Source: Spinacia oleracea
Taxonomy: Eukaryota > Streptophyta > Magnoliopsida > Caryophyllales > Amaranthaceae
Direction: 5' to 3'
Length of the DNA: 64,000 nt
Assembly (NCBI RefSeq): GCF_020520425.1
Contig: NC_079487.1
Coordinates: 133,260,385 to 133,324,384 of the forward strand
In this document: in pieces, positions 1 through 11,743 of the stretch
How the letters are laid out: the number at the start of each line of letters is the position of its first letter
How positions within the stretch are numbered: the first letter of the stretch is position 1
The notes under the pieces: generated by a model
The model's input: only the letters and a program-made list of their open reading frames with translations
Databases searched by the model: none
Told to the model about the DNA's origin: nothing
Program-made: the position numbers and the translations under genes

Positions 1-464
1 CAACTACAAATAGAAACCCATCAATGACATAAACATGATGAAATCAACCCAAATACAACTTAATAGAATCAATTGGTGATATTATCCAATAATATTGTGC
101 TGGTTTATAAGCCTTATTAAAGGCTATAAACTATACAGCCCAATTAGCCAAGCTTACACATTAGTTGCAATTGGGTAGTTTTAAGTGAGTTGGGCCCATA
201 ATAGTGTAAAACCCACTAACTTCAAGTCTTCCACTAAACTATGTATTCAAACTTCTAATTACCCAAAACATTAATGGCAAACAAGCAAAGTTGCAAACAG
301 CCAAACACCACTCCAATAGGACCAATATGCACCACTCACTATAGACACCTGTCACACCTCTCAAGCACAGTCAAGTCCATCACACTATTACAGAGTACGG
401 ACTAGTATGATATCTCCTACGTTGTACGTGGTACACTACCAAGTCCATACTCCGTAAAAGATTA
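1..464. other. Intergenic, no gene seen
   Basis: AT-rich sequence without a credible coding region. One TACTCCGT octamer lies at 448-455, just before a Stowaway element. Confidence 0.6.
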
Positions 465-754
465 CTCCCTACGTCCCAAATTACTCGTTATACTTATTTT
501 TACATAAAGTTTCAGATGATAAATGATTATTTGGTTATCAATTGTTATTTTATTAAAAAGGTAATATGATACTAGGAGTTAGTGTGATATTTTTTAAATT
601 GAATGACCTGAGAGAGGGTGTAGGGACAAAAAAAATTAGTGGGAAAAGAAAGACAATATAATAATTGTAGAGTCATTTTTAATTTAGAAGTGTAATAAGT
701 AATCTATGACGAACGAAAAAGGAAAGTGTATCAAGTAATCTGGGATGGAGGGAG
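465..754. mobile_element. Stowaway-type MITE
   Basis: A 290 bp element bounded by TA dinucleotides (463-464 and 755-756). Its ends are inverted: CTCCCTACGTCCCA at the left and TGGGATGGAGGGAG at the right. The CTCCCTCCGT-type terminus plus TA target duplication is the signature of Tc1/mariner-derived Stowaway MITEs. It is non-coding and AT-rich inside. Confidence 0.85.
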
Positions 755-3220
755 TACAAAAGAAAGGAAAGATCTTATTAAATTGAATCCTCTCGTAAAT
801 AAATCGATTCAGCTACATAAGAAAAGAAAAATGACCGTATTGAATTGAAATCTCTCGCAGGTAAATCAGTTCAGTTAAAGATGGCACTTGGTTGGGCCAA
901 ACACAAGCAGAAACCCGTTGGTCGGATCTAGGCGTCACTTTATTTTAAAAAGCACGAGAAGATACAATATAATAGTAAAATTAGGCATAAGTACGACAAC
1001 CCGACCTGACAAGAAGGCACTTATTCCTAGGCCACATTTTTTTATTTTTCAGTCTTGTCCGACATGTAACAAGTGGGTTTGGTATGGGTTGGGCTCGTCC
1101 AAGCCCATGTACCGTGGGCTCAACCAAAAACCTGGCTTGGCCCGGCCCATCTTTAGGTTCAGCTACAAAAGTCAGAGCCCACAGGCTCTTTGGGGAATAC
1201 GGAGAAGAAAATAAGGAAATGTTAACCCAAAAAACCGCACCTGATAAGTGATTACATGTCATCATAAGGTAAAAAAATCCGTAACAACTACATAGAGTAC
1301 AAGATTGAGGAGTTTTTTATGAGATTTCTTCAAGTGTTGCACACAATAATCAATAGTACAAATGTGAATGAAGGCGCAGAAACATGATGGGTGATTATGA
1401 TGTTTGTAGGAATAAGGCATATATATATCATCAAATAATAACGTAGAGAACGTAACCATGGTTTCATGTCGTGCATGTATTGAGAATGAGTAACATCATC
1501 ATCATACATTTGATCATTTTACATTTGGCATGTCATTTCATTATATCATATGTTACCTAAAGCGTGCCACACATGAAACCCCAAAATTAAATTAAATTAA
1601 ATTAAAAGCACTAATCTTCTTTTTACCTTAATTAAGTACTCCTATATATTAGTACGACTATTAAACAGGTTGATTTCTGCTTGGATTTTGTGTAAATGAT
1701 GGGTTACAAAAATTAATGGTACTAACTACGACATTGCATGCTTGCTAATATGACTAATTCACACGTCATATTTTTTTTAAAAATAAGAATATTATATGGT
1801 TTCAACCTCTCACACTACCCATTGGTGATTTACTGATTACTACCCTTCGTAATAGTTGTCGGAATAAGTTTAATTAGAACCTCGATCTTTTACTCATCTT
1901 ATTTACACATATTTATGAGAAAATAAGTTCATATAAGAAAAATTCAAGAAAAATAAGAGCTTTTAAGTTCAGTTTACAATTACGGATAAATTAAATTAAA
2001 ACAAGTTTAGAAAAGTTCAAAGAAGTGAAATCAGGTCAATAGAATACTCACATACACAATATTAGTATTATACGGAGTATTAAATAGAAAAACAGAAGTA
2101 CGTACTCTGTATGAAACTACGTACAAACGTAAAAAGTTAAAAGATTTATTGATTTATGTTAAATGATTGAAAGAAAATGATTGTACTTTATATTCAAGAG
2201 CACAAGAAAATTAAAAAATGGAGTCACAAAAATGATGAGGTTTGAGTTTGATTAGGGCGAAGCATATAAAAAGGTGAAAATGCTTTGTTTGACACAATTA
2301 TGGCTGCACATTCCCACATTCAATTCTCTGTTGAATGAAGCTGCTTTTTGCTCTCTTTTTTTTATCCCCTTTTCTCATTGCCTTTACAACTTATTCTTTG
2401 TAGTTTTATATGGTATACTCACTTAAAGTTATTATCCTAGTTTATCAAGCACAAGGTTGATTCACTTACATCAAAACAACTCCCTAAGAAAATAGAGAGA
2501 GAAAAATAACAGCTAAGATTTAAGGGGATAATATACAAATTGGTTTGTATGAATTGTATCGCTCATGTTACTACAAATACGGAGTAATCAACCATAATTT
2601 TGATGCGTTTGCAAACAAACAACAACCTTATTACTTTTCACGTAACGAGTTTGGATAGAAATAGCATTGATTAAGAGTGTATTTTACTCACTTGTTATTT
2701 GTCTGTATTAAAAGTCTGTTATACTCATTATATTTACACTTATCTGAACTCATTAGTTAAAAAATGAACTTGAATAACCCATGCGTTAATTTCTTGAACT
2801 TTTTTTATTTGATTGTAGTCGTGCTTAATATATGTTTCTCAAGTAAGTGTAAAAAAGTTGAATACATCACAACATCATGGCTAGTTACGTCCAATTCAAT
2901 GTGATAATCTCCCGTTGATATTGGAGAATGATGTTTATTATGATACTAGCAAGGAAATTTGTCGCTAACTTAGCTCAACAAGATGTTGGCCAACGAGCTA
3001 CGAGTATAACTTTATGGTTTAGCTATATGCCTATATATCAATATATGTCATTATGTGTTGTCTGTAAAGACAATAAGATTGAGTACGTAAATGATGACTC
3101 TCTAGTTAACTTATTACATATCTGAAATGTGCATGCCAAATTTCAAGGAACAAGTCTGCTAGAAAGAGTTGCTAGTTAACTAGTAGTGGTGGATCTTGGT
3201 CAAAAAGTTACGAGGACTAA
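755..3220. other. Intergenic, no gene supported
   Basis: No gene recognised. At 890-1180 there is a degenerate block rich in GGGCC/GGCCC and GGGTTGGGCTC words, typical of old transposon debris; the ORFs crossing it on both strands look like chance. A TATA-like CATATAAAAAGG lies near 2264-2275 but no coding region follows it. Two ACGGAGTA octamers occur at 2072 and 2579. Confidence 0.5.
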
Positions 3221-3516
3221 TCTATACTAATATATTAAAAGGCGTTTATGAAAACGTATATGTGTCACGTATACCCCCTCCTTATTATGCCACATCACCA
3301 CTAATAAGCATCATGGCATGTTGACAACCAAAAAAATCATGTAGCAATTCAAGGATCGAACATCAAACCTCATGGATTAAAGTTTCACTTCTTACCGTCT
3401 TAACTAGCTACAATGTATGTTATATTTTCCCATATAAATGTAAAATACAATCTTTTAAAAATGGGCACATTTTTACAAAAAGTAAAACCCGGAGCAACGC
3501 CCGGGCCACACCCTAG
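3221..3516 (+). mobile_element. Non-autonomous Helitron
   Basis: Starts with TCTATACTAATATATTAAAA directly after an A, and ends with CCCTAG directly before a T. A short GC-rich hairpin (CCCGG, loop, CCGGG, about 3489-3505) lies just before the CTAG end. A 5' TC, a 3' subterminal hairpin, CTRR and insertion between A and T without target duplication are the accepted Helitron hallmarks. Length is 296 bp with no coding capacity, so it would depend on a RepHel protein encoded elsewhere. Confidence 0.8.
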
Positions 3517-3928
3517 TTAAGGTTTTAAAAAAAACATCTTACTAAATACGTAGTATAATGCATTCAATTAATATGCCAACCACAGTTATATGTGCGTAGG
3601 ATATTTTAGCTTGTATAATTAATAATTTTATAAACTTATCTGGGGCTGACCATTTGCCCCGGTGAAAAATCCTCCCCTAATGCTAAGGAATCAAGCTAAC
3701 ATGGAGTTCTATGAACAATACGTACATAAACACTAGTTTTACATGATGTGAAGTGATCACTAAAGTCTCTAAAGATTTCATACTTTTTATCTTTTCATGT
3801 GGTTCTAATGCAAAATTCTCTTGTTAATAGTGGAGTTTAATTAATTCTTTTTTCCACTTGATGCACAGATGATGTTCGATCTTTTTATATAGCAACATGA
3901 TCGAGAGTAAAGTCAAACTCGTTATATT

Positions 3929-4207
3929 CACTACAAGAAATTGTACTATTAACGACGGGAAATCCCGTCGCAAAAGACCAATAACCGTTGATTAACGACG
4001 GGATTTCCTGTGGTGAACCCGTCATGAAAGGGGGCCGTCGTTAATAGAAATCCCGTCGTAAATCCGTCGTAAACCCGTCGTAAAAGACATTTGCGACGGT
4101 TATTCCCGTCATTGTTTGGTTGTTAGCCCCGTTGCAAAAGGCTTTTGCGACGGGATTTTTGACCCGTCGTAATTAGTTTGTCGTTAAAAATACAAATTCT
4201 TGTAGTG
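3929..4207. mobile_element. CACTA (En/Spm-like) mini-element, copy 1
   Basis: Inverted termini CACTACAAGAAATT and TTCTTGTAGTG are flanked by a perfect 3 bp target duplication ATT (3926-3928, 4208-4210). The interior is filled with direct and inverted copies of a CGACGGGATTT-like word, matching the subterminal repeat arrays that CACTA transposases bind. There is no coding capacity. Two diverged relatives lie at 7534 and 9565. Confidence 0.9.
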
Positions 4208-5781
4208 ATTGACTGAATAAAAAAAATTAATCAACTAAACTAGCTAGTTTCACGAAAATTTTCCTATTAATCTCAATGTATGTCTACATGTAGTTATATA
4301 TTTGCATATCTTGTGAATCAAACTATTATCGTGTGAGATCGAGTTGAATATACGAGTGTCGAAATTAATCGGTAGACACTAGACACAATCACACTAACAC
4401 CAGAATTCCCGTTAGTAAATACAAGAATCAAGTGAATGTGGGTTCATATGTAATGATGAATGATTTTGTGCGACAAATTTCTTTTTTGACTTTGAATTGA
4501 ATTCAATATATAGACTGATAATTGACTAGTTTTGATAGAATAGTAATGCTAAAATTGTTGTAGTTGCTAAATCAAATCATGAACATTTCTTGTTCCATTT
4601 TTGTTCCTCCAAAAGCAGTCTCCCGTTTTCTTGTGGGGCTATCGTTATTACGATCCAATAGTCAATAGAGAGAAAACCCAATTCTTAACTAGCCTTCCCT
4701 AGACAAATTTTCTTTCATGTTTTTCATTTCAATTAAGGTAAAATTGACACCTGTCAAAAAAAAAAAGTTGACAGATAAAACACTAGCTATGGTCAAGCTA
4801 GGTGTTGTGCACTCTACAACACAATGAACACAACTTATTAAAGTCCGATCTACCCTGATATTCGGCCTCCATTTATATTGTAGTTTGTGAAGAACGCACT
4901 AGTGTTAACTGTTAAGTTGTGTTATTAAGTCACAATCGCTATAATTGGTGCATATTGTATCCATCTTTGTCTTTAATTAATGAATAGTATACTTTATCCA
5001 TGTGTTTACTTTCTTAATCTCTCTTTAATTGTAATTTTTTTTTTATCTAAGCCAATTGATATCATGAAGTGACATTCGCGTTAAGAGCATCTATATTTAG
5101 GTGTTACTCCGTAAGACCGTAACTTATATGATAAAGGGAATTCCGTATTAGGTCTTGCCACTTCATAAAACTTACAACCATGCAAACTAGTTTGATTTTC
5201 GCCTAAAGAAGGTAAAAGCAATGAGCTAATTACCCTCATTGAGAAGTTTAAGATATCGTGACTACAAGAAAACAACACAACAATGTTGGTGGTGTGACAA
5301 AGCAAGAAGGATGTTTCAGATATTGTGCTGCCAAAAGCCACACAACCAAAGTGGGCCCATTCCAAGTTTTATGTTGGTATAACTTCACTTCAGTCCAAAT
5401 AAACCACTTTTTAGCTTTGGAATATCATTTGTTATTATTCAAACCAAATCTAAGCCTCTTTAATCAACAACAAAAAAGAATGAATTGAACAAACAGAAAA
5501 AGAAGCTTTATTATTTCATAAATTATCAAATTAATTAAATAATAATATTTCATAAATTCTAGTCAATCCGGCAAAACAGGATTCAAATTACATCTCAACA
5601 AACATCACACCACAATAATTATGCCTATTTGTGCATTATTATGTTCAATACTAATCCTATATTCATAATCATACCTCTTATTATGAATATTATAGATTAT
5701 TTTCCTCAATATTTTCGATGCATTGAGACCCTGTATGAAAATATGTACATGCAGAGTTATTTAAATCGGTGAAAAAAGGAA
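4208..5781. other. Intergenic, no gene supported
   Basis: AT-rich. The overlapping short ORFs near 5081-5488 on both strands have no recognisable domain and no conserved start context, so I do not call them. One TACTCCGT octamer is at 5105. Confidence 0.5.
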
Positions 5782-6123
5782 CCAAAATGATAAAGGTCGC
5801 AACATGCGACCTTTAAGCCGTGTCACAATGATGACATGGCATACTTATGTGTCGCGATTTAAATAGGAAATTAAAATATTTAACTTATATATTCTATTAT
5901 ACATGTTTCAAAAAAAGGTAGGAAAATCTTAATATTCTAATTTGTTTCCTTCTTTATATTGATTACCGTATTTACATAATTTCATAGTAAAAATATTGCA
6001 TTGATAGTAAAAATATCATGATGACGCATAACCTACGTGGCGCATACATGTACCAATTAAACTCCAACACGTAAGATTGCGACAACTAAATGTTGTCGCA
6101 ACTTACGACCTTTATCATCACCC
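5782..6123. mobile_element. Mutator-type MITE, copy 1
   Basis: A 342 bp element. Its ends are inverted around TGATAAAGGTCGCAA. It is flanked by a near-perfect 9 bp duplication (AAAAAGGAA at 5773-5781, AAAAAGAAA at 6124-6132); 9 bp is the Mutator-like length. Each end carries a palindrome: AAAGGTCGCA/TGCGACCTTT at the left and GCGACAAC/GTTGTCGC at the right. Related copies lie at 33074 and 36181, the latter inverted and exactly the same length. Confidence 0.85.
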
Positions 6124-7533
6124 AAAAAGAAATTAATGATTAACTTATAAGTTTGGTAAGCTACTTCTTTCATTTTCAATTGGTTTCAAGATAACTCCTT
6201 TCAGGCTAAAAGTAGATAACTTCTCTTCTTATTGTGCGCGACTAGGCCAACGACAAAAAGTCATCATGGTGTATATCAGTATATGTTATTGAATGTGTCA
6301 TTTCTATAGATTCCATTTGCAGACACCATGATTAGTGCTAAGGTCTAAATCTCATGTTTATCAATCATTAATCCAGAAATAAAGCATTAGGTTTTTGTTG
6401 TACTATTGTATATATACTATGTTATGAAATATAAACGATTTGGTATTTTGGTATATTATATAGACTTTCGTAATTTGTGAAAAAAAAAAAAAATTAACCT
6501 ATAGATTTGATATATCAATACTTATATCGATCTTCCCTTGTCTCTAAAAGTTTTGCCCTAAAAAAGAATTTATTATAACCACGTCCCATAAATATATTCA
6601 AACAGTAGTTTTCGAATTTCAGGATTATAAGGGGATATAATGAAAGTCATAGCCCTTAGGTGATAATCGAACCTCATTGTAGGCACGATCGTATCAAATT
6701 GTTTTATTTGTTTGTGAATTTTTTGGAAAAAAAACCTATTATCTAAATAATTTATTTTATTTGAATTCGTCTTAACTTGTTTTTTTTAAAAATAAGTTGA
6801 AATCGAACAGGGCATGCCACCACCTAGCTCTCTACAATTATACAACTTCGTCCATTAAAATATCTTTCTAATTTTGCTTTATTCCTTGTACGGAGTGTTA
6901 TAAATGTGTTCGCGCTATTTGCCTATCGTAGCCCCCACCTGTTAGTTCTAGGTAATTTTACACTCTCTTATTTACAAAGTTACACTATATTCACTTCATA
7001 TTTTTTATAAAAAAGTAACAAAATAACGCACTTTCGCACTCTTTCCCCGAATTTTATTTTCATATGAATATCTAAAGTAATTGGAAAAAACATTATGATC
7101 GAAATGAAGAGAGTATATACACCGAATATACATGTGTATATAATGGAAGACAAAAATATATATAGGTCACACTTTTACTTTCCTACACTCGATTTATTTT
7201 AACTTTTACATAGAAAATTATGACACAAGCAAATTAACTTCAATTGTTCAAAATTAATATTCAAAAAAGAAATTTTTTTCTTTTTTAAAAAGTCAACCTA
7301 TTGCAGTTCTACACATACATGATTAGATAGTCTCCGTAGTACGAACACATGCCACCGCATAGATTTTCACTTTTTTTTAAATTTATTATATAAAATTCAA
7401 CTCTTTATTTATTTATTTATGTCTTAATAAAATCAATTTAGTAATAAATAGTAATACGTCATGAAAGAACAATATTATTAATAATTAGTCATATATAGGA
7501 CATGTACCATGATAAAATAGATTTGTATACCAC
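6124..7533. other. Intergenic, no gene seen
   Basis: AT-rich sequence with homopolymer A/T runs; no coding region or element ends recognised. Confidence 0.5.
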
Positions 7534-7800
7534 CATTACAAGAATTTGTATCTTTAACGACAACCTAATTACAATGGGTCAATAATTTCGTCGCAAAATC
7601 CTTTTGCGACGGAGCTAACAACCAAACAAAGACGAGAACAACGGTCGCAAATGTCTTTTATGACAGATTAACGACGGGATTTTCCATTAACGACGACCCC
7701 TATTTATGACGGATTCGCGACAGGGAATTCCGTCATTAAACAACAATTATTGGTCTTTAATGACGAGATTTTCCGTCGTTAATGGTACAATTTTGTAGTG
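7534..7800. mobile_element. CACTA mini-element, copy 2
   Basis: Diverged relative of the element at 3929, in the opposite orientation. The termini are CATTACAAGAATTTG (one change from CACTACAAG) and ACAATTTTGTAGTG. It carries the same GACGGGATTTTCC-like internal words. Flanking triplets CAC (7531-7533) and CGC (7801-7803) look like a target duplication with one mutation. Non-coding. Confidence 0.8.
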
Positions 7801-9564
7801 CGCGGATTTAGAGAAATTACAAAACTAATACAATCACAACAATTATTATTTTTTATACTAAAGCAAAGCTCATACTCCACCACTTCTATCTTGACGAGTG
7901 AAGTGATTTCGATATTTTTGCATCTTTCTAAGTAGAGCCCTCCGCTATTTGCACACGAATCTTTTCGATCGATCAGAGAAAACCCTAAACTAGTATGAAT
8001 CCATATCGCCTTCCCAATTAATGAACCCTAAAAATAAATTTTCATCCATAGATGAGAATCAAGAGCTTAGAAAAATATAGGAAAACCAAAAAAAGAAGGG
8101 GAAAAAAAAGGAACACCCCACGTGGTATCAGAGCACGAAGAAAAAACAAGAATAAGGGTCGAAAATAGTCTAGTTTTCCAAGAAATTTGACTACTTTCGG
8201 TATGAACGATCAAAAAAAGTGAAACCCTATAAGATGAGATCGAAAGAAGAGAGAGAAAGGTAATGAAACAAATATTTAGTACTTGACAATTTGATCAAAT
8301 AAAGGTACTAATAATAAAATAAACTACGAACGTTAAACAACTATTGTATTGTAGAAATCTCTCGCACATATCACTGGAAAATAAAGTTTTTTAAATAGGT
8401 AATATAATAATTTGTTGTACTCGAGAGGATGGTATCTATCTAATTCATTTGATTGCATTCAGAAACTTGATAACTATTGCGATCCCAGGTAAATATATTC
8501 ACCAACGAACCAACTTAATGGTCATCCAAGAATTTTATCTAAACTCAACTAGAACTACTACCTACATTCAATTATTCAAACGTGTTGTTTTATTGAAATT
8601 AACAAAACAAACTTGAATAAATTAAAGAGAAAGGGAGGAGAAAAAAAATCGATTCAACTCGTTTTTACGTCATCTCAACTTATTGACCAGTGCTAGTTAA
8701 TCACATACGGAGTGTTAAAATTCAAAATAAACTACTCTGTATGATATTTTGAAACTTGAAAAATTAAATTAATTGATTACGATTTCTTTCTCTTATCTCT
8801 TTCATGAGATTCGCCTGTATGTTTAACTTATTTTCACTTATTTTAGTATATACATAGTATAAGTTCAGGAAAAATATAGGCCACTCAATTGCAATTTGCA
8901 ATTGATATAAGTTCAAATAAGTAAGAATCTAGTGGTAAAACACATCTTTAATTTAGAATCGTAAGAAGAAATATAAATTCTTGTAAAATACCGTATGATA
9001 GTAATATACTACGGAGTACTTCAATTCGTACCGGATAGATCTGATAATTAATTAAGTGCAGACGGTCTAATATGAGATTGGTCGAAGAAAAAAAGTAACA
9101 AATTATACGGCCATACGCATGCATGGCATTATGTACATATATTCATGCAGAGCATAGTATTAGTAACGCTCTATTATAAAACATGTACGCATGCCAAAAT
9201 AGCATGCCTACTTGGCCCCTACACTAAACAGGTCAAAATCCATGATTAACAAAATGGTAATTCTTGTCCAAACAAAAAAAATGGTAATTTTCTTTTCTAT
9301 TTCCTGGAAAACGACACTTTAAAAGTCTTCATTTTTCTTGCTTCTTTAAGCGTCGATTATGATGTAAACTGTCGTAATCTTAATTTTTTGTTAAAGTTAT
9401 CTTAATCTTAATCTTAATTCATGTTCATTTGAAGTTCCTTATAACAGTACAATGGGTAATTGGGAGAAATAATTTACCTTTCCATGACCGTGAGCTCATT
9501 GGTTGCATATACTCGTAGAAAATTGCACTTTTTACCAAATTTTAATTGATAATTTAAGGAATTC
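7801..9564. other. Intergenic with retroelement debris
   Basis: No gene seen. Contains an isolated tRNA-Met-type primer-binding site at 8123 and an ACGGAGTA octamer at 9011. The purine-rich stretch following 8134 could be an old retroelement leader. Confidence 0.4.
8123..8134 (+). other. Orphan LTR-retrotransposon primer-binding site
   Basis: TGGTATCAGAGC is the standard plant initiator-tRNA-Met primer-binding site found just downstream of copia/gypsy 5' LTRs. It follows a CA (LTRs end in CA) after a 2 nt spacer. No intact LTR or pol reading frame could be seen around it, so this is probably a relic or a non-autonomous TRIM/LARD element. Confidence 0.5.
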
Positions 9565-9832
9565 TACTATAAGAATTTGTATTTTTAATGACAATCTAAT
9601 AATGACGGGTTAAAAATCTCGTCGCAAAAGTATTTTGCAACGAGTCTAACAACCAAACAAACACGGGAGCAATCCGTCGCAAATGTCTTTTGCGACGGGA
9701 TAATGACGAGATTTTATATTAATGACCCCCCTTTTATGACGGGTTCGCAACAGGAAATCACGTCGTTAATTAACGATTATTAGCTTTTAACGACGGGATT
9801 TTCGATCATTAATGGTACAATTTCTTGTAGTG
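9565..9832. mobile_element. CACTA mini-element, copy 3
   Basis: Third member of the family at 3929 and 7534, oriented as copy 2. The left end TACTATAAGAATTTG is degraded, the right end ACAATTTCTTGTAGTG is intact. Internal CGACGGGAT/GACGGGTT words are repeated. No clear target duplication (TTC versus TAT). Non-coding. Confidence 0.75.
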
Positions 9833-11743
9833 TATTCGGAACTACGAAGTAATAAAAAGATAAAGGATTCACTATTGGAGATAATAAACTTAATGGGAAA
9901 TTTCATTGATCTGTCGTTATTCATGGCTAGATTTTTGTTGGTCCATCATATCATTTATAAAGTTAAGCTTAACCAAATTTAGCAATAAAATAAATAAGGT
10001 AAAAATAAGAGAAGAACCTGACGTCCTATTCAAACAAACACCATGCAAAAAACTCATACTTCAAACAAAATTCATAAATCAAATATTCATTAATCACATG
10101 AATCTTATAAGCTAAAAAGATTTCTACTATCGAGGATTTGAGTCGTACTTCTTGTATTCCTCCATGAAGGTACGACATAATATGAGGACAACAAAATGAA
10201 CTAATCACGAAACAAGAAACATGTTGTAGAATATCTAATACTCCGTAGAAGGAATTGATTTTGATGCACCAAAATTAATTACGGAGCACTTATTATGTGA
10301 GCATTATTTTTTGTGCTTTACTCATATACACTACAATAGTGTACCAAAATTAATAAATGAAGTGTCAAAATGTGTTTTCTTTTAAGAACAAGTCACTAGA
10401 ACAAGCGTATGTCATGAAGTCTCAAAAAATACATGTCCATATTTGCTGGTTCTTTGCAAATTATCCAAATATAGAAAAGATAACACATACAAAAACCAAT
10501 TTTTAGGAATGACTAACAAAGTGGGTTAACTTTGTTTTCTAGTGATTTTTTTTTTACCATAAAAATAATTAGATTAGAGAGGCTGACACAAAGAACATCT
10601 AGGGAAGTGAGAAAGAGACCCTCCCTTAAAGCTTAAAAAAAAAACCAGAAAATCCAAGTGTAATTCCTATCTGTCTTCAAGACCCAAGCAAAGAATAACA
10701 AAAACAAAAACAAAATTTAAATAATTAGGAATTTAGGACCATATAATTTGTAATTGCCTATACAATTAACCCACAAAAAAGCTAAAGTTTCCAGTCTATG
10801 TATTGGAGACTGGAAACATTACCCCACGCTCCATTCTATCTCCTCTTATACTAAATCTACAGTACCGTGCTTCATCTCAGTTCCGTAAATATTGCATTAA
10901 GTTGATTTTACTTTAGTTACGTGCTCATCTTTGACTATCTATTGCACCAAATATGTCATTTTAGGCATTCAAAACCTTCGAAATAGTGTTTTAAAACGGT
11001 ATGTGAAGATTTGTATTGTTAAATTGAACAAAATTTAACTAAAATAGACTTATAAAACATGAACTGAACATAAGATCTAAAGAAGAAAAAAAATGTCCAA
11101 AAGAACAGAATTTAAAAAGTGTAAAACTCTATATAGTGCAATATAAAACATGGAAAGTTAATCATAATGTTTTAGATTTCATAAAAGCTTTATATTATTA
11201 TAACTAAAAAAATAACATGTTTTGATCATAACACATTAACACCCCAACCCCAAGTATTAATACCCATAAGTCTACAACCCATCTCCACATGGGTAGTAAG
11301 ATTCTCAACAATAAAAACCCAACCCATTTTCCATTGGATGCATACCATTTTTAAAACCCAATTCATTTCTCTCTCTAACTTCCTCTCTCCTAAAACCAAG
11401 AAAGAAGTGCACTTATTATAAAGAACAGAAGCAGTAGAATAGAAGCAAGTATTCATTTTGTTTGTCATTTTAGCCATTCTAAACCTTGGAAATAGTGTTT
11501 TATAGATTGTCATTAAGGCAAAAATTAATTTATAATTTAGGGTACATATTTCTTGGTGACATATATTATGAAAAACAACCAAGGAGCAATAATCAAGGAG
11601 GTCAAGAAAATGAAGCAATAGAAGGTTTTTTCTACTACAATTTCTGTTCTGGTATGGAATCTTGGGATGTATTCAGATCTTATTCAAGAAGAAGACAACA
11701 TCAATGTAGACAAATTAGAAGAAAATACAAAGATTATAGTAAT
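9833..11743. other. Upstream region of the neprosin gene
   Basis: No separate gene. The region holds a perfect hairpin (10787-10817) and a pair of ~40 bp direct repeats (about 10955-10995 and 11463-11503, sharing CCTT.GAAATAGTGTTTTA) that flank ~500 bp of presumed promoter. A CTATATAG TATA-like motif lies near 11129. The transcription start is not determinable by eye. Confidence 0.4.
10787..10817. repeat. Perfect 11 bp inverted repeat (hairpin)
   Basis: GTTTCCAGTCT is followed after 9 nt by its exact reverse complement AGACTGGAAAC. It lies about 0.95 kb upstream of the neprosin start. It could be a cruciform, a transposon remnant or chance. Confidence 0.6.

Noticed and set aside
888..1265. 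Overlapping ORFs of 108 and 94 aa
   Set aside because: Degenerate GGGCC-rich transposon debris with no known motif and no conserved start context.
2320..2400. TGAAGCTGC word resembling the start of miR167
   Set aside because: Match stops after nine bases and no paired star arm was found.
3929..4207. CRISPR-like array of CGACGGG repeats
   Set aside because: Repeats are in both orientations, irregularly spaced and enclosed by CACTA ends with a target duplication; this is a plant transposon.
11486..11743. Extending the neprosin protein to upstream in-frame ATGs
   Set aside because: It would bury the signal peptide behind a basic stretch; the start at 11744 fits family structure.
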